A DNA stretch of 64,000 nucleotides from Cololabis saira (Eukaryota; Chordata; Actinopteri; Beloniformes; Belonidae): assembly GCF_033807715.1 (NCBI RefSeq), contig NC_084606.1, positions 39,385,767 to 39,449,766 on the forward strand. Reading direction: 5' to 3'. Both the position numbers and the translations under genes were made by a program. Of the stretch, positions 1-8,741 are shown in pieces (the stretch's first letter is position 1; every line of letters begins with the position of its first letter). Under the pieces are notes generated by a model. The model made no database searches and was not told the DNA's origin. It saw nothing but the letters and a program-made list of their open reading frames with translations.

Positions 1-180
1 CTATGGGGGCGCTGTTGAGCCGTTTTCCCACGCCCATTAATGCAAACCATTATTAAGTGACTTTTGGGGCACGTTTAGGGGGGCAAAAAGGCCCCTCTTG
101 CGTCAGAAGAAAGAAAGAATAATAAAAAAATTCCTACAGATACAATAGGGCCTTCGCACTGTCAGTGCTTGGGCCCTAAA
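1..180. repeat. Interspersed repeat fragment ending in a hairpin
   Basis: No coding potential. The right part holds an imperfect hairpin: AGGGCC at 147-152 pairs with GGCCCT near 172-177, and inside it GCACT at 156-160 pairs with AGTGC at 164-168. It abuts directly a MITE that lacks its left end, so the junction near 180 is either a deletion or an insertion boundary. I recognise the general look of a common fish repeat but cannot name the family. Confidence 0.45.
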
Positions 181-475
181 AATGTCATACATTCTGGATT
201 CATTACAAATAAACTAAAATATTGCCATTCTTTTATCATTTTAATATTGCTGATCATGGCTTACAGCTTAAGAAAACTCAAATATCCTATCTCAAAAAAT
301 TTGAATATTCTGGGAATCTTAATCTTAAACTGTAAACCATAATCAGCAATATTAAAATAATAAAAGGCTTGCAATATTTCAGTTGATTTGTAATGAAGAC
401 ATTTTTGTTTTTTTAATTGCATTACAGAAAATAAAGAACTTTATCACAATATTCCAATTTTCTGAGACAGTCCTG
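181..475. mobile_element. Palindromic TA-flanked MITE (CAGGACTG family), copy A, left end missing
   Basis: The sequence is the right part of a long palindrome also present at 3143-3739 and 36958-37324. It ends in the inverted terminus ATTTTCTGAGACAGTCCTG followed by TA at 476-477. The two arms share GCAATATTAAAATAATAAAA-type segments around a central GATATTTGAG-like turn. TA flanks and long inverted repeats fit a non-autonomous Tc1/mariner-type element. There is no coding capacity. The first ~75 bases expected from copy C are absent. Confidence 0.75.
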
Positions 476-477
476 TA

Positions 478-999
478 TGCAGACAAAAAAAAAAGAAATT
501 CATCCAGATCAAATCAAATAAAGAGAAAGTGTTGTTATTTGCTCTGAGCTGTGTTGCTGCAGCACATCCTGCTTAAACACGCACATGCACATACTGTACA
601 CTTCCACACACAGACGTTGTGAACAGAAACAGAAGTGCAGCCTCACGGAGACGTCCAAACCGTTACATCACCATGAACTAAAGTCACCCAACAGCTGCAG
701 GCACGTGAAACCGGCACAGCCGTGCACGGAAGACGAGCTGGAGCTGATTCACTCCAACGGGATTATGGGAGGAGGAAGCAGGAGAAGGAGGCTCCGGCAA
801 CACAACCGCCTCATGGCAGCAGGCAGGGAGGATGCCAGGACCAGGGAAGGAGGGAAGGAGGCTGCAAGTGGTACTCTGTGAGAGGAAAGTTTTTAAAAAC
901 TCAGCAGAACTAAAGTAGGGAATGTCCATTTGAAGGAATGGAAGCAAAGTATTAATTGGAAGAGAGTATGGTGAAATTTTAATCATCAAATGATTCATT
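478..999. other. Stretch with no recognisable gene
   Basis: I see short open frames around 585-990 on both strands, but none has a recognisable domain, and they overlap one another in several frames. The DNA is not obviously repetitive within this window. I treat it as unassigned single-copy or old repeat DNA. Confidence 0.5.
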
Positions 1000-1760
1000 T
1001 TAACCCTTGTGCTGTCTTTGGGTCAAGGAAGGAGGAAGAAGGAAGGAAAGAAAGGAAGGAAGGAAGGAAGGAAGGAAGGAAGGAAGGAAGGAAGGAAGGA
1101 AGGAAGGAAGGAAGGAAGGAAGGAAGGAAGGAAGGAAGGAAGGAAGGAAGGAAGGGAGGATGGGAGAAAAGGAAGGGAGAAAAGAAGGAAGGAAGGAAGG
1201 AAGGAAGGAAGGAAGGAAGGAAGGAAGGAAGGAAGGAAGGAAGGAAGGAAGGAAGGAAGGAAGGAAGGAAGGAAGGAAGGAAGGAAGGGAGGAAGGGAGA
1301 AAAGGAAGGGAGAAAAGAAGGAAGGAAGGAAGGAAGGAAGGAAGGAAGGAAGGAAGGAAGGAAGGAAGGAAGGAAGGAAGGAAGGAAGGAAGGAAGGAAG
1401 GAAGGAAGGAAGGAAGGAAGGAAGGAAGGAAGGAAGGAAGGAAGGAAGGAAGGAAGGAAGGAAGGGAGGAAGGGAGAAAAGGAAGGGAGAAAAGAAGGAA
1501 GGAAGGAAGGAAGGAAGGAAGGAAGGAAGGAAGGAAGGAAGGAAGGAAGGAAGGAAGGAAGGAAGGAAGGAAGGAAGGAAGGAAGGAAGGAAGGAAGGAA
1601 GGAAGGGAGGATGGGAGAAAAGGAAGGGAGAAAAGAAGGAAGGAAGGAAGGAAGGAAGGAAGGAAGGAAGGAAGGAAGGAAGGAAGGAAGGAAGGAAGGA
1701 AGGAAGGAAGGAAGGAAGGAAGGAAGGAAGGAAGGAAGGAAGGAAGGAAGGAAGGAATGG
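1000..1760 (+). repeat. piggyBac-like terminus (TTAA + CCCTTGTGC) running into a (GGAA)n tract
   Basis: TTAA at 1000-1003 is followed by CCCTTGTGCTGTCTTTGGG and then by about 720 bases of GGAA tetranucleotides. Four interruptions of the type GGGAGGATGGGAG or GGGAGGAAGGGAG, each followed by AAAAGGAAGGGAGAAAAG, sit near 1154, 1288, 1464 and 1605, giving a loose higher-order period of about 135-175 bases. The same terminus occurs in reverse orientation at 16029-16061, next to a (TTCC)n tract. TTAA plus a CCC start is the usual piggyBac terminal pattern. The matching right end is not visible here. Long open frames in this tract are artefacts of the tetranucleotide. Confidence 0.7.
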
Positions 1761-2160
1761 AATGGAATGGGTTGGGTGATGGGTTGAAGAAATGTACAAA
1801 TATAAATCAATTTAAAAAACGGTACAAAAAAGAAGTTGTGGGAAGTTATTTGATTGAGGAGTTATGTTAGGAAAGATTGTGTTTGTTAGCTGGTTAGGTG
1901 CAAAGGCTCAACTAATGGGAAAATCTGTAGCCTAATAGGTAAATTAGATGTTTAATTTATAATAGAGGTAATAAAGGGGCAGGGTTAAATACATTTCACT
2001 TCTACCTGCTCCTTTTCGGACACTGTTTTTTGTTTCGCTTGTATTACGTTTTTGTTGTTGTTACTTTTTTTCTGTATGTTTTGAATTTGTTTTAAAATTT
2101 TATATTTTTTTCCTTATGTGTTCGAAATAAACAATTCAATCAACAATCAACAAAATAAAG
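1761..2160 (+). repeat. Probable LINE 3' tail
   Basis: From about 1930 the sequence resembles the non-coding 3' end of fish LINEs: a run reading TTCTACCTGCTCCTTTTCGG near 2000, T-rich DNA, an AATAAA at 2127-2132, and a degenerate simple tail of CAATCAA units at 2135-2155. No reverse transcriptase reading frame precedes it, so it would be a strongly 5'-truncated copy. Bases 1761-1930 show nothing I recognise. Confidence 0.4.
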
Positions 2161-2559
2161 AATAAAATGAAAATGAAAATGAAATGAAACTCCCTTTAAC
2201 CCGTGGAGCAGAAGTGGCTGGACAGACGCTCATATCCCGACCCCGGCCACCACGCAGAGCTTTAACAGTCGGATCAACAAGGCCTTTGTGTTTCTGTTCT
2301 GCAAGGGAAACCCAGAGCTCAGATCTTTCTGGTTCTGAAATGCACACAAGTGCCGTCTTTGTCCCCCAGAGGCTGCTGTCTCCGTCCCTGGACACACAGA
2401 CGTCCATTCAGACCTGACACCAGCGAGGACGGCCTCCCCCTCTGCACCACATTTGATCCGTGTGCCGCACGTTTGTGCTCTCCACATGCCCATCTTGTCC
2501 TCATTTGCACAACAAATACTGGACGAGAACGACACAGTGAGTTTATGCTGCGTCTCAGC
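2161..2559. other. Stretch with no recognisable gene
   Basis: Overlapping short open frames exist on both strands (for example 2184-2417 plus and 2147-2407 minus), but none shows a known motif or a convincing gene structure. No tandem repeat is visible apart from an AATGAAA-like run at 2164-2186. Confidence 0.45.
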
Positions 2560-3142
2560 TAGAGAGGCCCCGGTACCATCTTTTTCACACCGAGTACGAG
2601 TATTTTAATTTGTGTACTTGCCGATACCGAATACTGATACGATACTTCTACCGCTAAAATAACTAGGCTAAAAATGCAATGAAAAATGCAATGAATTGAA
2701 AGACAGGTTTTATTTGCAACAGATACATTTAATAAAATTAGTAGAATAACTATTTTAAGAAATGATCTTTCTTTATAAATAAAAAGTCTCCACACTGGCA
2801 CTGTCTTCACATTTAAGAAAATATCAAAAATATAACATATCAATGAAACATCATATCACAGCTCGAGTGCGTGGAGAAGACGGTGAAATCCTTCGTCTTC
2901 TCCAGCTTCAGTGGCTGCTCATCCAGCTATATAACGGGTTAGAGCCTCCGTTATTTTAACTTGTCTCTTGCCTGATTGTCTGTTGCTTTTGCAGAACCTG
3001 AGCTAATGTTGCTGTCGTGTTCTTGCAGTAGCAGTAGTAAACTCTGTATACTCAGCTTTATGATGCGTCTTGAGATGTTTTATCAAGTTGCTGTTATTAA
3101 ACGTATTCTCCTTCCCTCCTCTTGACACCTTAGCAGCATATA
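2560..3142 (-). mobile_element. Degenerate hAT (ZBED-type) element
   Basis: The left end has short GATACC/GAATAC-like repeats (2610-2650) similar to the subterminal region of the hAT at 61141-62850. The right end encodes, on the minus strand, the second half of a BED zinc finger. An inverted repeat GGAGAAGACG/CGTCTTCTCC lies at about 2873-2903. The element stops where the palindromic MITE (copy B) begins. No intact open frame remains. Confidence 0.6.
3003..3140 (-). pseudogene. BED zinc finger remnant of a hAT transposase
   Basis: Translated on the minus strand, this stretch reads AAKVSRGGKENTF, then NNSNLIKHLKTHHKAEY, ending at a stop at 3003-3005. The pattern AKVSRGG...SNLIKHL..HH is the typical second half of the BED finger of ZBED-like hAT transposases (DNA binding at transposon ends). 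The first half with the two cysteines is missing because the MITE copy B starts at 3143, exactly at the break. The fragment is too short to be functional. Confidence 0.7.
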
Positions 3143-3739
3143 CAGGACTGTCTCAGAAAATGAGAATATTGTGATTTTCTGTAATGCAATTACAAAACAC
3201 AAATGTCATACATTCTTGATTCATTACAAATCAACTGAAATATTGCAAAAATTGTATTATTTTAATATTGCTGATCATGGCTTACAGCTTAAGAAAATGG
3301 GGCGGCAGTAGCTCAGGTGGTAGAGCGGGTTGTCCAATGATCGGAAGGTTCGCGGTTCAAATCCCGCTCCGTCCCAGTTTTCTGTCGTAGTGTCCTTGGG
3401 CAAGACACCTTACCCACCTTGCCCCGTGTGAATGTGTGTGAATGTGTATGAATGTTGGTGGTGGTCGGAGGGGCCGTTTGGCGCGGAATGGCAGCCACGC
3501 TTCCGTCAGTCTGCCCCAGGGCAGCTGTGGCTACAGATGTAGCTACCACCACCAGAGAGGATGTGTATGAATGAATAATGGTCTAAGTGTAGCACTTTGA
3601 GATTCATTGAATGTAAAGTGCATTACAAGTTAAATTTATTATTATTAAAACTCAAATATCCTATCTCAAAAAATGTGAATATTCTGGGAATCTTAATCTT
3701 AAACTGTAAACCATAATCAGCAATATTAAAATAAAAGGC
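3143..3739. mobile_element. Palindromic MITE copy B, split by a SINE and truncated on the right
   Basis: It begins with CAGGACTGTCTCAGAAAAT directly after TA (3141-3142). The left arm runs to 3297, where a tRNA-headed SINE is inserted. The palindrome resumes at 3647 with ACTCAAATATCC, the sequence that copies A and C have at that place, and stops near 3739 without the right terminus. Insertion of the MITE into the BED finger fragment and of the SINE into the MITE gives a relative order of events. Confidence 0.8.
3299..3646 (+). repeat. tRNA-derived SINE with a V-SINE-like central block
   Basis: The head carries RNA polymerase III promoter boxes: A box GTAGCTCAGGTGGTAGAGC near 3308-3326 and B box GGTTCGCGGTTCAAATCCC near 3347-3365. 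It is followed by GTCCTTGGGCAAGACACCTT, a block I associate with fish V-SINE-type elements, then a body with GGTGGTGGTCGGAGGGGCC and a 3' end of TTATTATTATTA. It is inserted in the palindromic MITE. Family assignment to V-SINE is from memory of the block and not tested. A functional tRNA is excluded by the mismatched arms and the long body. Confidence 0.75.
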
Positions 3740-3870
3740 ACCCGTAAAAGTTCCCAAACATTTGCCTTTCCTCATAGTTCCTGGGAATGTGGACACGTGC
3801 TTCAGGTCAAGGCCCCGGATGCTGCTTAACGGAAACCCGCCCTCAGAAGTGAAAGTCTCCGCTGTGCCAG
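3740..3870. other. Spacer without recognisable feature
   Basis: A short stretch between the truncated MITE and the 20-bp minisatellite. Nothing is recognised. Confidence 0.4.
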
Positions 3871-4893
3871 CACCTCGTAACAGGTCGTTACACCTCGTAA
3901 CGGGTCGTTACACCTCGTAACGGGTCGTTACACCTCGCAACGGGTCGTTACACCTCGCAACGGGTCGTTACACCTCGCAACGGGTCGTTACACCTCGTAC
4001 CGGGTCGTTAAAACTCGTAACGGGTCGTTAAAACTCGTAACGGGTCGTTACACCTCGTAACGGGTCGTTACACCTCGTAACGGGTCGATAAACCTCGTAA
4101 CAGGTTGTTACACCTCGTACCGGGTCGTTACACCTCGTACCGGGTCGTTACACCTCGTAACGGGTCGATAAACCTCGTAATAGGTCGTTAAAACTCGTAA
4201 CAGGTCGTTAAAGCTCGTAACAGGTCGTTAAAACTCGTAACAGGTCGTTAAAGCTCGTAACAGGTCGTTACACCTCGTAACGGGTCGTTACACCTCGTAA
4301 CGGGTTGTTACACCTCGTAATGGGTCGTTACACCTCGTAATGGGTCGTTACACCTCGTAATGGGTCGTTACACCTCGTAATAGGTCGTTAAAACTCGTAA
4401 CAGGTCGTTAAAACTCGTAACAGGTCGTTAAAACTTGTAACAGGTTGTTACACCTCGTAATGGGTCGTTACACCTCGTAATAGGTCGTTAAAACTCGTAC
4501 CGGGTCGTTAAAACTCGTAACAGGTCGTTACACCTCTTAATGGATCGTTACACCTCGTACCGGGTCGTTAAAACTCGTAACAGGTCGTTAAAACTCGTAA
4601 CAGGTCGTTACACCTCGTACCGGGTCGTTACACCTCGTAACGGGTCGTTACACCTCCTACCGGGTTGTTACACCTCGTAACGGGTTGTTACACCTCGTAA
4701 TGGGTCGTTACACCTCGTAATGGGTCGTTACACCTCGTAATGGGTCGTTACACCTCGTAACGAGTCGTTACACCTCGTACCGGGTCGTTAAAACTCGTAA
4801 CAGGTCGTTACACCTCGCAATAGGTCGTTAAAACTCGTACCGGGTCGTTACACCTCGTAACGGGTCGTTACACCTCGTACCGGGGTCGTTAAA
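3871..4893. repeat. 20-bp minisatellite, about 51 copies
   Basis: The period is exactly 20 bases over the whole array (three units per 60 bases), with consensus CACCTCGTAACGGGTCGTTA. Variants replace CACCTCG by AAACTCG, or CGGG by CAGG, TGGG or TAGG, and they occur in clusters, which suggests local unequal exchange. Each unit contains GTTA and TAAC as inverted half-sites, so adjacent units alternate GTTA(C)-spacer-(G)TAAC. No open reading frame of interest and no unique spacers are present, so it is not a CRISPR array. Confidence 0.95.
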
Positions 4894-5271
4894 TTTAATC
4901 AATAAAATAATAAAATAAATTAACATTAATGAAAAATAAAATAATACAATAAATAAATTAAAAATAGATTAAATTAAAATAATCTTTAAGTAAATTCAAG
5001 TAATTTACTAAATAATAAAATAAATAAAATAACAGAATAAAAAAATAAATGAAGCACAAAATTTCAAGCCTTTGTACTTTTCTTTTTTAACCAGGCAGAA
5101 CTAGAACAAACATGAACTCATAGAAACTCTGTGTGTGTATCATTTTACCAAAGAATCACCCAGTGATGTCATGAGATTGACGCGTACGCGGATAAAAGGG
5201 ATAAAAGAAAAGTAACAGCTCAACGTAGCCTAATGTAGCGGAGGAAGAGGAACAGTTTCTTCTTCACAAAT
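4890..5271 (-). mobile_element. Truncated copy of a hAT MITE (same family as 30546-31206)
   Basis: On the minus strand it matches the interior of the element at 30546-31206. Shared blocks include GAAGAAGAAACTGTTCCTCT, ATCCGCGTACGCGTCAATCT and TTTCTATGAGTTCATGTTTG, in the same order. Both termini are missing: the left side dissolves into AT-rich DNA at the minisatellite border, and the right side stops at 5271 next to a tRNA-like SINE head. It has no coding capacity. Confidence 0.8.
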
Positions 5272-5274
5272 CTT

Positions 5275-5366
5275 CTTCAGGATTCTAACCTGCGACCGCT
5301 GCAGGAGAACTGTAGCCTCAGTATATGAGCCGCTTGCTTAACCCACTGCGCCACCGAGCAGCCCCT
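5275..5366 (-). repeat. tRNA-like SINE head, truncated
   Basis: The minus strand reads GGTGGCGCAGTGGGTTAAGC (A box like) and later GGTCGCAGGTTAGAATCC (B box like), about 60 bases apart, as in tRNA-derived SINEs. The body is cut off at the junction with the hAT MITE fragment at about 5272. A working tRNA is unlikely because the arms do not pair well. Confidence 0.55.
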
Positions 5367-5670
5367 TTATTTCATTCATTAAAAGAAAAACAAAACAGTT
5401 CAATATAATTACTACAAATCTCTTTCCTTGAATGAAAGGGAACAGAAAGAAGAATAAGCTTATTTTATCTGTCCCTTTTTCCTAAGAAATCCAATTCCAA
5501 TTGATGTAATAATAAAAAAAAACAAAAGCCAATTACAAATTACGCAATTTAATAAAAAAAAAAAAAACACTAGATAAATGGTAGTGGACCAGATGAGCAG
5601 ACAAGCACCGTGAACTACGTACCATCGCAGAACACTGGCCAGCTGATCGAATCCCTTATCAGACAATCAC
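5367..5670 (-). repeat. Possible LINE 3' tail and L1 target flank
   Basis: On the minus strand, T-rich DNA with TTCTTTCTGTTCCCTTTC and an ending in TGAATGAAATAAA suggests the 3' tail of a truncated LINE at about 5367-5460. The rest (5461-5670) is A/T-rich with A runs at 5512-5523 and 5553-5566, and I see no gene. The L1 target-site duplication starts at 5671. Confidence 0.3.
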
Positions 5671-5683
5671 AAGAAAACAGCAG
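5671..5683 (+). other. Left target-site duplication of the L1 (13 bp)
   Basis: AAGAAAACAGCAG here is repeated exactly at 13526-13538, directly after the A tail of the L1. The pair brackets the whole element and sets its ends at 5684 and about 13525. Two bases of the right copy could belong to the A tail, so the certain part is 11 bases. Confidence 0.85.
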
Positions 5684-5960
5684 GATTCCGAGCAGCAGCG
5701 AGAGATTCCGAGCAGCAGCGAGAGATTCCCAGCAGCAGCGAACGCACCACGAGATGTGGTAGTATCGCGAGAACGAGGTAGCAGAATCCAACATGGCGAG
5801 GTAATACTTTCGTTTTCAATAAATGCTTTAAAAACGATTATATTCTCAGTTTAAAATAACGAAAGGGTAGTTTATAGTTAGATTATATAATTCCGAACCC
5901 AACCTGGAGCAAAGCGAATCTTTAGACGCATCTATAGACGAGTATTTTGAGAGATTTGTC
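5684..5960 (+). promoter_or_regulatory. L1 5' untranslated region with three short monomers
   Basis: Directly after the target-site duplication come three tandem units of about 20 bases, built on GATTCCGAGCAGCAGCGAGA, the third slightly altered. They are followed by CpG-containing DNA and an AT-rich leader up to the ORF1 start. Tandem 5' monomers act as promoters in some L1 families; that they do so here is inference. No TATA box is evident near the start. Confidence 0.6.
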
Positions 5961-6743
5961 ATGGTGAAGAAGTCTGGGGGCGCGTCCTCCGGCGCTTCCT
6001 CCACGCCGAAGCGTTGCCGTCCTGAGGATTCCCCTGGAGCAATTTCTCCTCCAGGAAATACCACCGAGGACATTCTGAGGTCCATTGACACCCGCTTGGC
6101 CTCCCATGACTCCCGTTTATCCCTGGTGGAAGTCCTGCACAAGGAATTCCAGTCATTAAGAGAAGCTGTGGAATACGGTAACCAGCAGGTGGAAAAATTG
6201 ATGGCTGAAAACACCAATCTGAAGAAGTCGATGAAATCCATGTCAGAGGGTTTTAGCCGACTCCAAAATGAAAATAAATCTTTAAAGGAGGCCGTTTTAG
6301 ACCTTCAAGCTCGTTCCATGAGGGACAACTTGGTGTTCTCGGGGATCCCGGAAAAACCTGATGAAGATCCTGAACAATCCGTCCAGGATTTCATCCGGAA
6401 CCACCTGAAGCTTCCAGAAGACCTGGCGAACTCCATCACGTTTCACCGCGTCCATCGCCTAGGAGGAAGAAGACCCGAAGCCCAGAGACCCAGGCCCATT
6501 GTTGCTAAATTCGAACACTATAAAGACAAAGAGCTTGTGAGAAGAAGGGGGCCACAGCTACGCGGATTGCCGTTCTCCGTGAACGACCAGTTCCCCCGGG
6601 AGATCCTGGACCGTCGCCGAGTCCTCTTCCCGGTCCGGAGGAGGTTCATGACGGAGGGATCTCGTGCTGTCATCACCGTGGACAAGCTGTACGTGAACGG
6701 ACAACTGTACCGCGACTCCAACATCACGCCCTGGCTCTTCTAA
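5961..6743 (+). CDS. L1 ORF1 protein (RNA-binding chaperone)
   Basis: A 260-residue frame with no internal stop. Residues ~1-40 are Ser/Pro/Gly rich. Residues ~45-115 look like a coiled coil, with heptad-like Leu/Met positions in segments such as VEKLMAENTNLKKSM and LQNENKSLKEAVLDL. An RRM follows, with RDNLVFSGIPE near residue 117, then FHRVHRLG near 160 and a C-terminal domain with VRRRGPQLRG and FSVNDQFPREI. This order (coiled coil, RRM, C-terminal domain) is that of L1 ORF1p, which trimerises and coats L1 RNA in the cytoplasm. ATG at 5961 gives a length slightly under that of mammalian ORF1p. The 458-base gap to ORF2 is long and pyrimidine rich. Confidence 0.9.
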   Translation: MVKKSGGASSGASSTPKRCRPEDSPGAISPPGNTTEDILRSIDTRLASHDSRLSLVEVLHKEFQSLREAVEYGNQQVEKLMAENTNLKKSMKSMSEGFSRLQNENKSLKEAVLDLQARSMRDNLVFSGIPEKPDEDPEQSVQDFIRNHLKLPEDLANSITFHRVHRLGGRRPEAQRPRPIVAKFEHYKDKELVRRRGPQLRGLPFSVNDQFPREILDRRRVLFPVRRRFMTEGSRAVITVDKLYVNGQLYRDSNITPWLF

Positions 6744-7201
6744 AAAAGGATGAGTACAAAATTTACTTTCTTTTCCTCTCTTTCTTTCTTACTAACTGGT
6801 GATTAGGTTAGATATAGTTACATAAACACTTGGTGATTAGATTAGATATAGTTTCATAAAATATTCTCGGCATATATTAATGTATTAATAATTCTTGCTC
6901 TGCTAGTCTCGGTAAGTTATAGGCTCACACTGGTGATTGCCTTTCTCTCTCTTTTTTTTACTTTCTCTATTTCTTTTTCTATCATGTTTAGAATTATCTC
7001 CCTCCCCCCCACCTCACTCCCTTTCCCCTTTTTTTTTCTTTTTTCCCTCTATGTCCCACTCTGCTGCACTTTCTTTCTCGGTTTGGTAAATTGGTACAAA
7101 CACACATTTCACACATCTAGAATAACATGGCACACACACATACAACAGCTTTTCATGCAACATTACCACTTACATATAATGTTACTTTCAATGATTGGAT
7201 T
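6744..7201 (+). other. L1 inter-ORF spacer
   Basis: A pyrimidine-rich spacer between ORF1 and ORF2, with TTTTCCTCTCTTTCTTTC-like runs and two near-identical copies of GGTGATTAG...TTAGATATAGTT near 6799 and 6831. It contains an in-frame upstream ATG at 7127 for ORF2. The ATG at 7202 is preferred because the endonuclease fold begins within ten residues of it. Confidence 0.6.
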
Positions 7202-8740
7202 ATGGATAAATTAAAGTTTGTCACCTGGAACGTAAACGGAGCCGGGAACACGGCAAAGAGATTAAAACTTCTTAACCATATACAAACTCTGCAGGCAGAC
7301 ATTGTCCTACTGCAAGAAACTCATTTAGTTAAAGCTTCGGTAGATGCATTGGCCACGGCACAATTTCCGCATGTTTTCTGCGCCTGTTACAACTCCAGAC
7401 AAAGAGGGGTAGCAATTCTCATTAATAAAAGAGTAAATTTCACCGTAAAGGACACTCACATTGACTCAGAGGGTAGATATTTAATTTTAGTCTTGCAAAT
7501 TCAAAGCTTGAATTTATGTATTTCTAATGTATATGGTCCAAATGTTGATGACTCCTCGTTTTTTCACTCTTTTTTCACCTCACTTTCTGCTCACCTAGAC
7601 CACACAGTCATCATCGGAGGAGACTTCAACATGGTTCTGGACCCTGGAGTGGACAGGCTCAGTAATGCAGGCGGACACAGGAGTTGGCAGTCAGCAAGTA
7701 TTGTTAAGCAATACATGAATGATCTGGGTCTTTGCGATACATGGCGCTCTCTACACCCAACCCTTAGGAACTACACTTTTTTCTCAGCCGTTCATCACTC
7801 ATATTCTAGGTTAGATTATTTTTTAGTCAGTAGCTCTCTGATGAGAGATATCTCAGAATCACAAATTCACCCAATCATTATTAGCGATCACGCACCTGTT
7901 TCTTTCACTCTGGGAAAGAGGGGGAGCGTATCATCCTCCAAAGTTTGGAGATTTAATACATCATTGCTCAAAGACCCCGACTTTATTAATTTTTTTAAGA
8001 AAGAATGGGATATATTTTTACAAAATAACGACCAGCCGGAAATATCAGCGAGCGTTCTATGGGAAGCAGGAAAAGCAGTAATGCGAGGCAAAATAATTTC
8101 CTTTTCTTCAAATAAGAAAAAAAAAGACAACTTAAAAACAAAAGAATTAGAGTGTGAAATAAAGACGCTAGAGGAGGCCTTCCAGACCTCTGCAGACGAA
8201 CGTATCCTTAACAGAATAAGGAAAACTAAAATAGAATTAAATAAAATAATTGACGCAAAAACGCAGTTTTTAGTACAAAGGCTTCGCCTGGAAAACTTTG
8301 CACATGCTAACAGATCGGGAAAATACTTAGCCAATCAATTAAAAATAAACAAAGAAAAAACAACCATAACATCCATTAAGGACCAGTCAGGGGGAGTTAC
8401 ACATGACCCCTGTTTAATAAATTCAGTCTTTAGAGACTTTTACTATAAATTATACTCGTCACAAATTGAACCATCTGATCAATCCATTAATGAGTTTCTT
8501 GGAGACATTAATCTGCCGAAGTTACATCAGGAACAGGTTATGAATTTAGACTCACCGCTCTCAATAGGAGAACTCCATGAAGCTCTTCAACATATGCCCA
8601 ATAATAAAGCTCCGGGCCCAGATGGTTTCCCAGCTGAATTTTACAAGGAATTCTGGAGTATATTAGCACCAACATTTTATAAAATGATTCTAAATGCTAG
8701 GGAAAATAAAAGCTTACCCTTAAATATGAACTCATATTAG
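7202..8740 (+). pseudogene. L1 ORF2, N-terminal part: AP-like endonuclease and start of RT
   Basis: Residues 1-512 from ATG 7202. The apurinic/apyrimidinic-type endonuclease that nicks target DNA is complete: WNVNG at 9-13, QETH near 40, GGDFN at 139-143, RLDYF near 200 and the catalytic SDH at 228-230. A linker rich in Lys/Glu follows, and then the entry of the reverse transcriptase, NNKAPGPDGFPAEFYKEFW. The frame ends in TAG at 8738-8740, in the middle of a sequence that continues in the +1 frame (ISLLLKPDKDP from about 8736). This is a single frameshift around 8731-8737; it may be a small deletion. Confidence 0.9.
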
Positions 8741-8741
8741 T

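Noticed and set aside
585..998. Possible small coding exon
   Set aside because: Three overlapping frames on both strands, no motif, no splice signals that I could defend.
990..1870. Several open frames of 250-290 codons on both strands
   Set aside because: They only translate the GGAA/TTCC tetranucleotide (Arg-Lys-Glu-Gly or Leu-Pro-Ser-Phe repeats) in every frame; no gene.
2147..2562. Possible coding exon
   Set aside because: Open in several frames, no motif, no supporting structure.
3299..3373. A tRNA gene
   Set aside because: Pol III boxes are present, but arms do not pair properly and the sequence continues into a SINE body.
3871..4893. CRISPR array
   Set aside because: No unique spacers; the full 20-base unit repeats without interruption.
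5275..5366. A tRNA gene on the minus strand
   Set aside because: tRNA-like boxes only; spacing and arms fit a SINE head.
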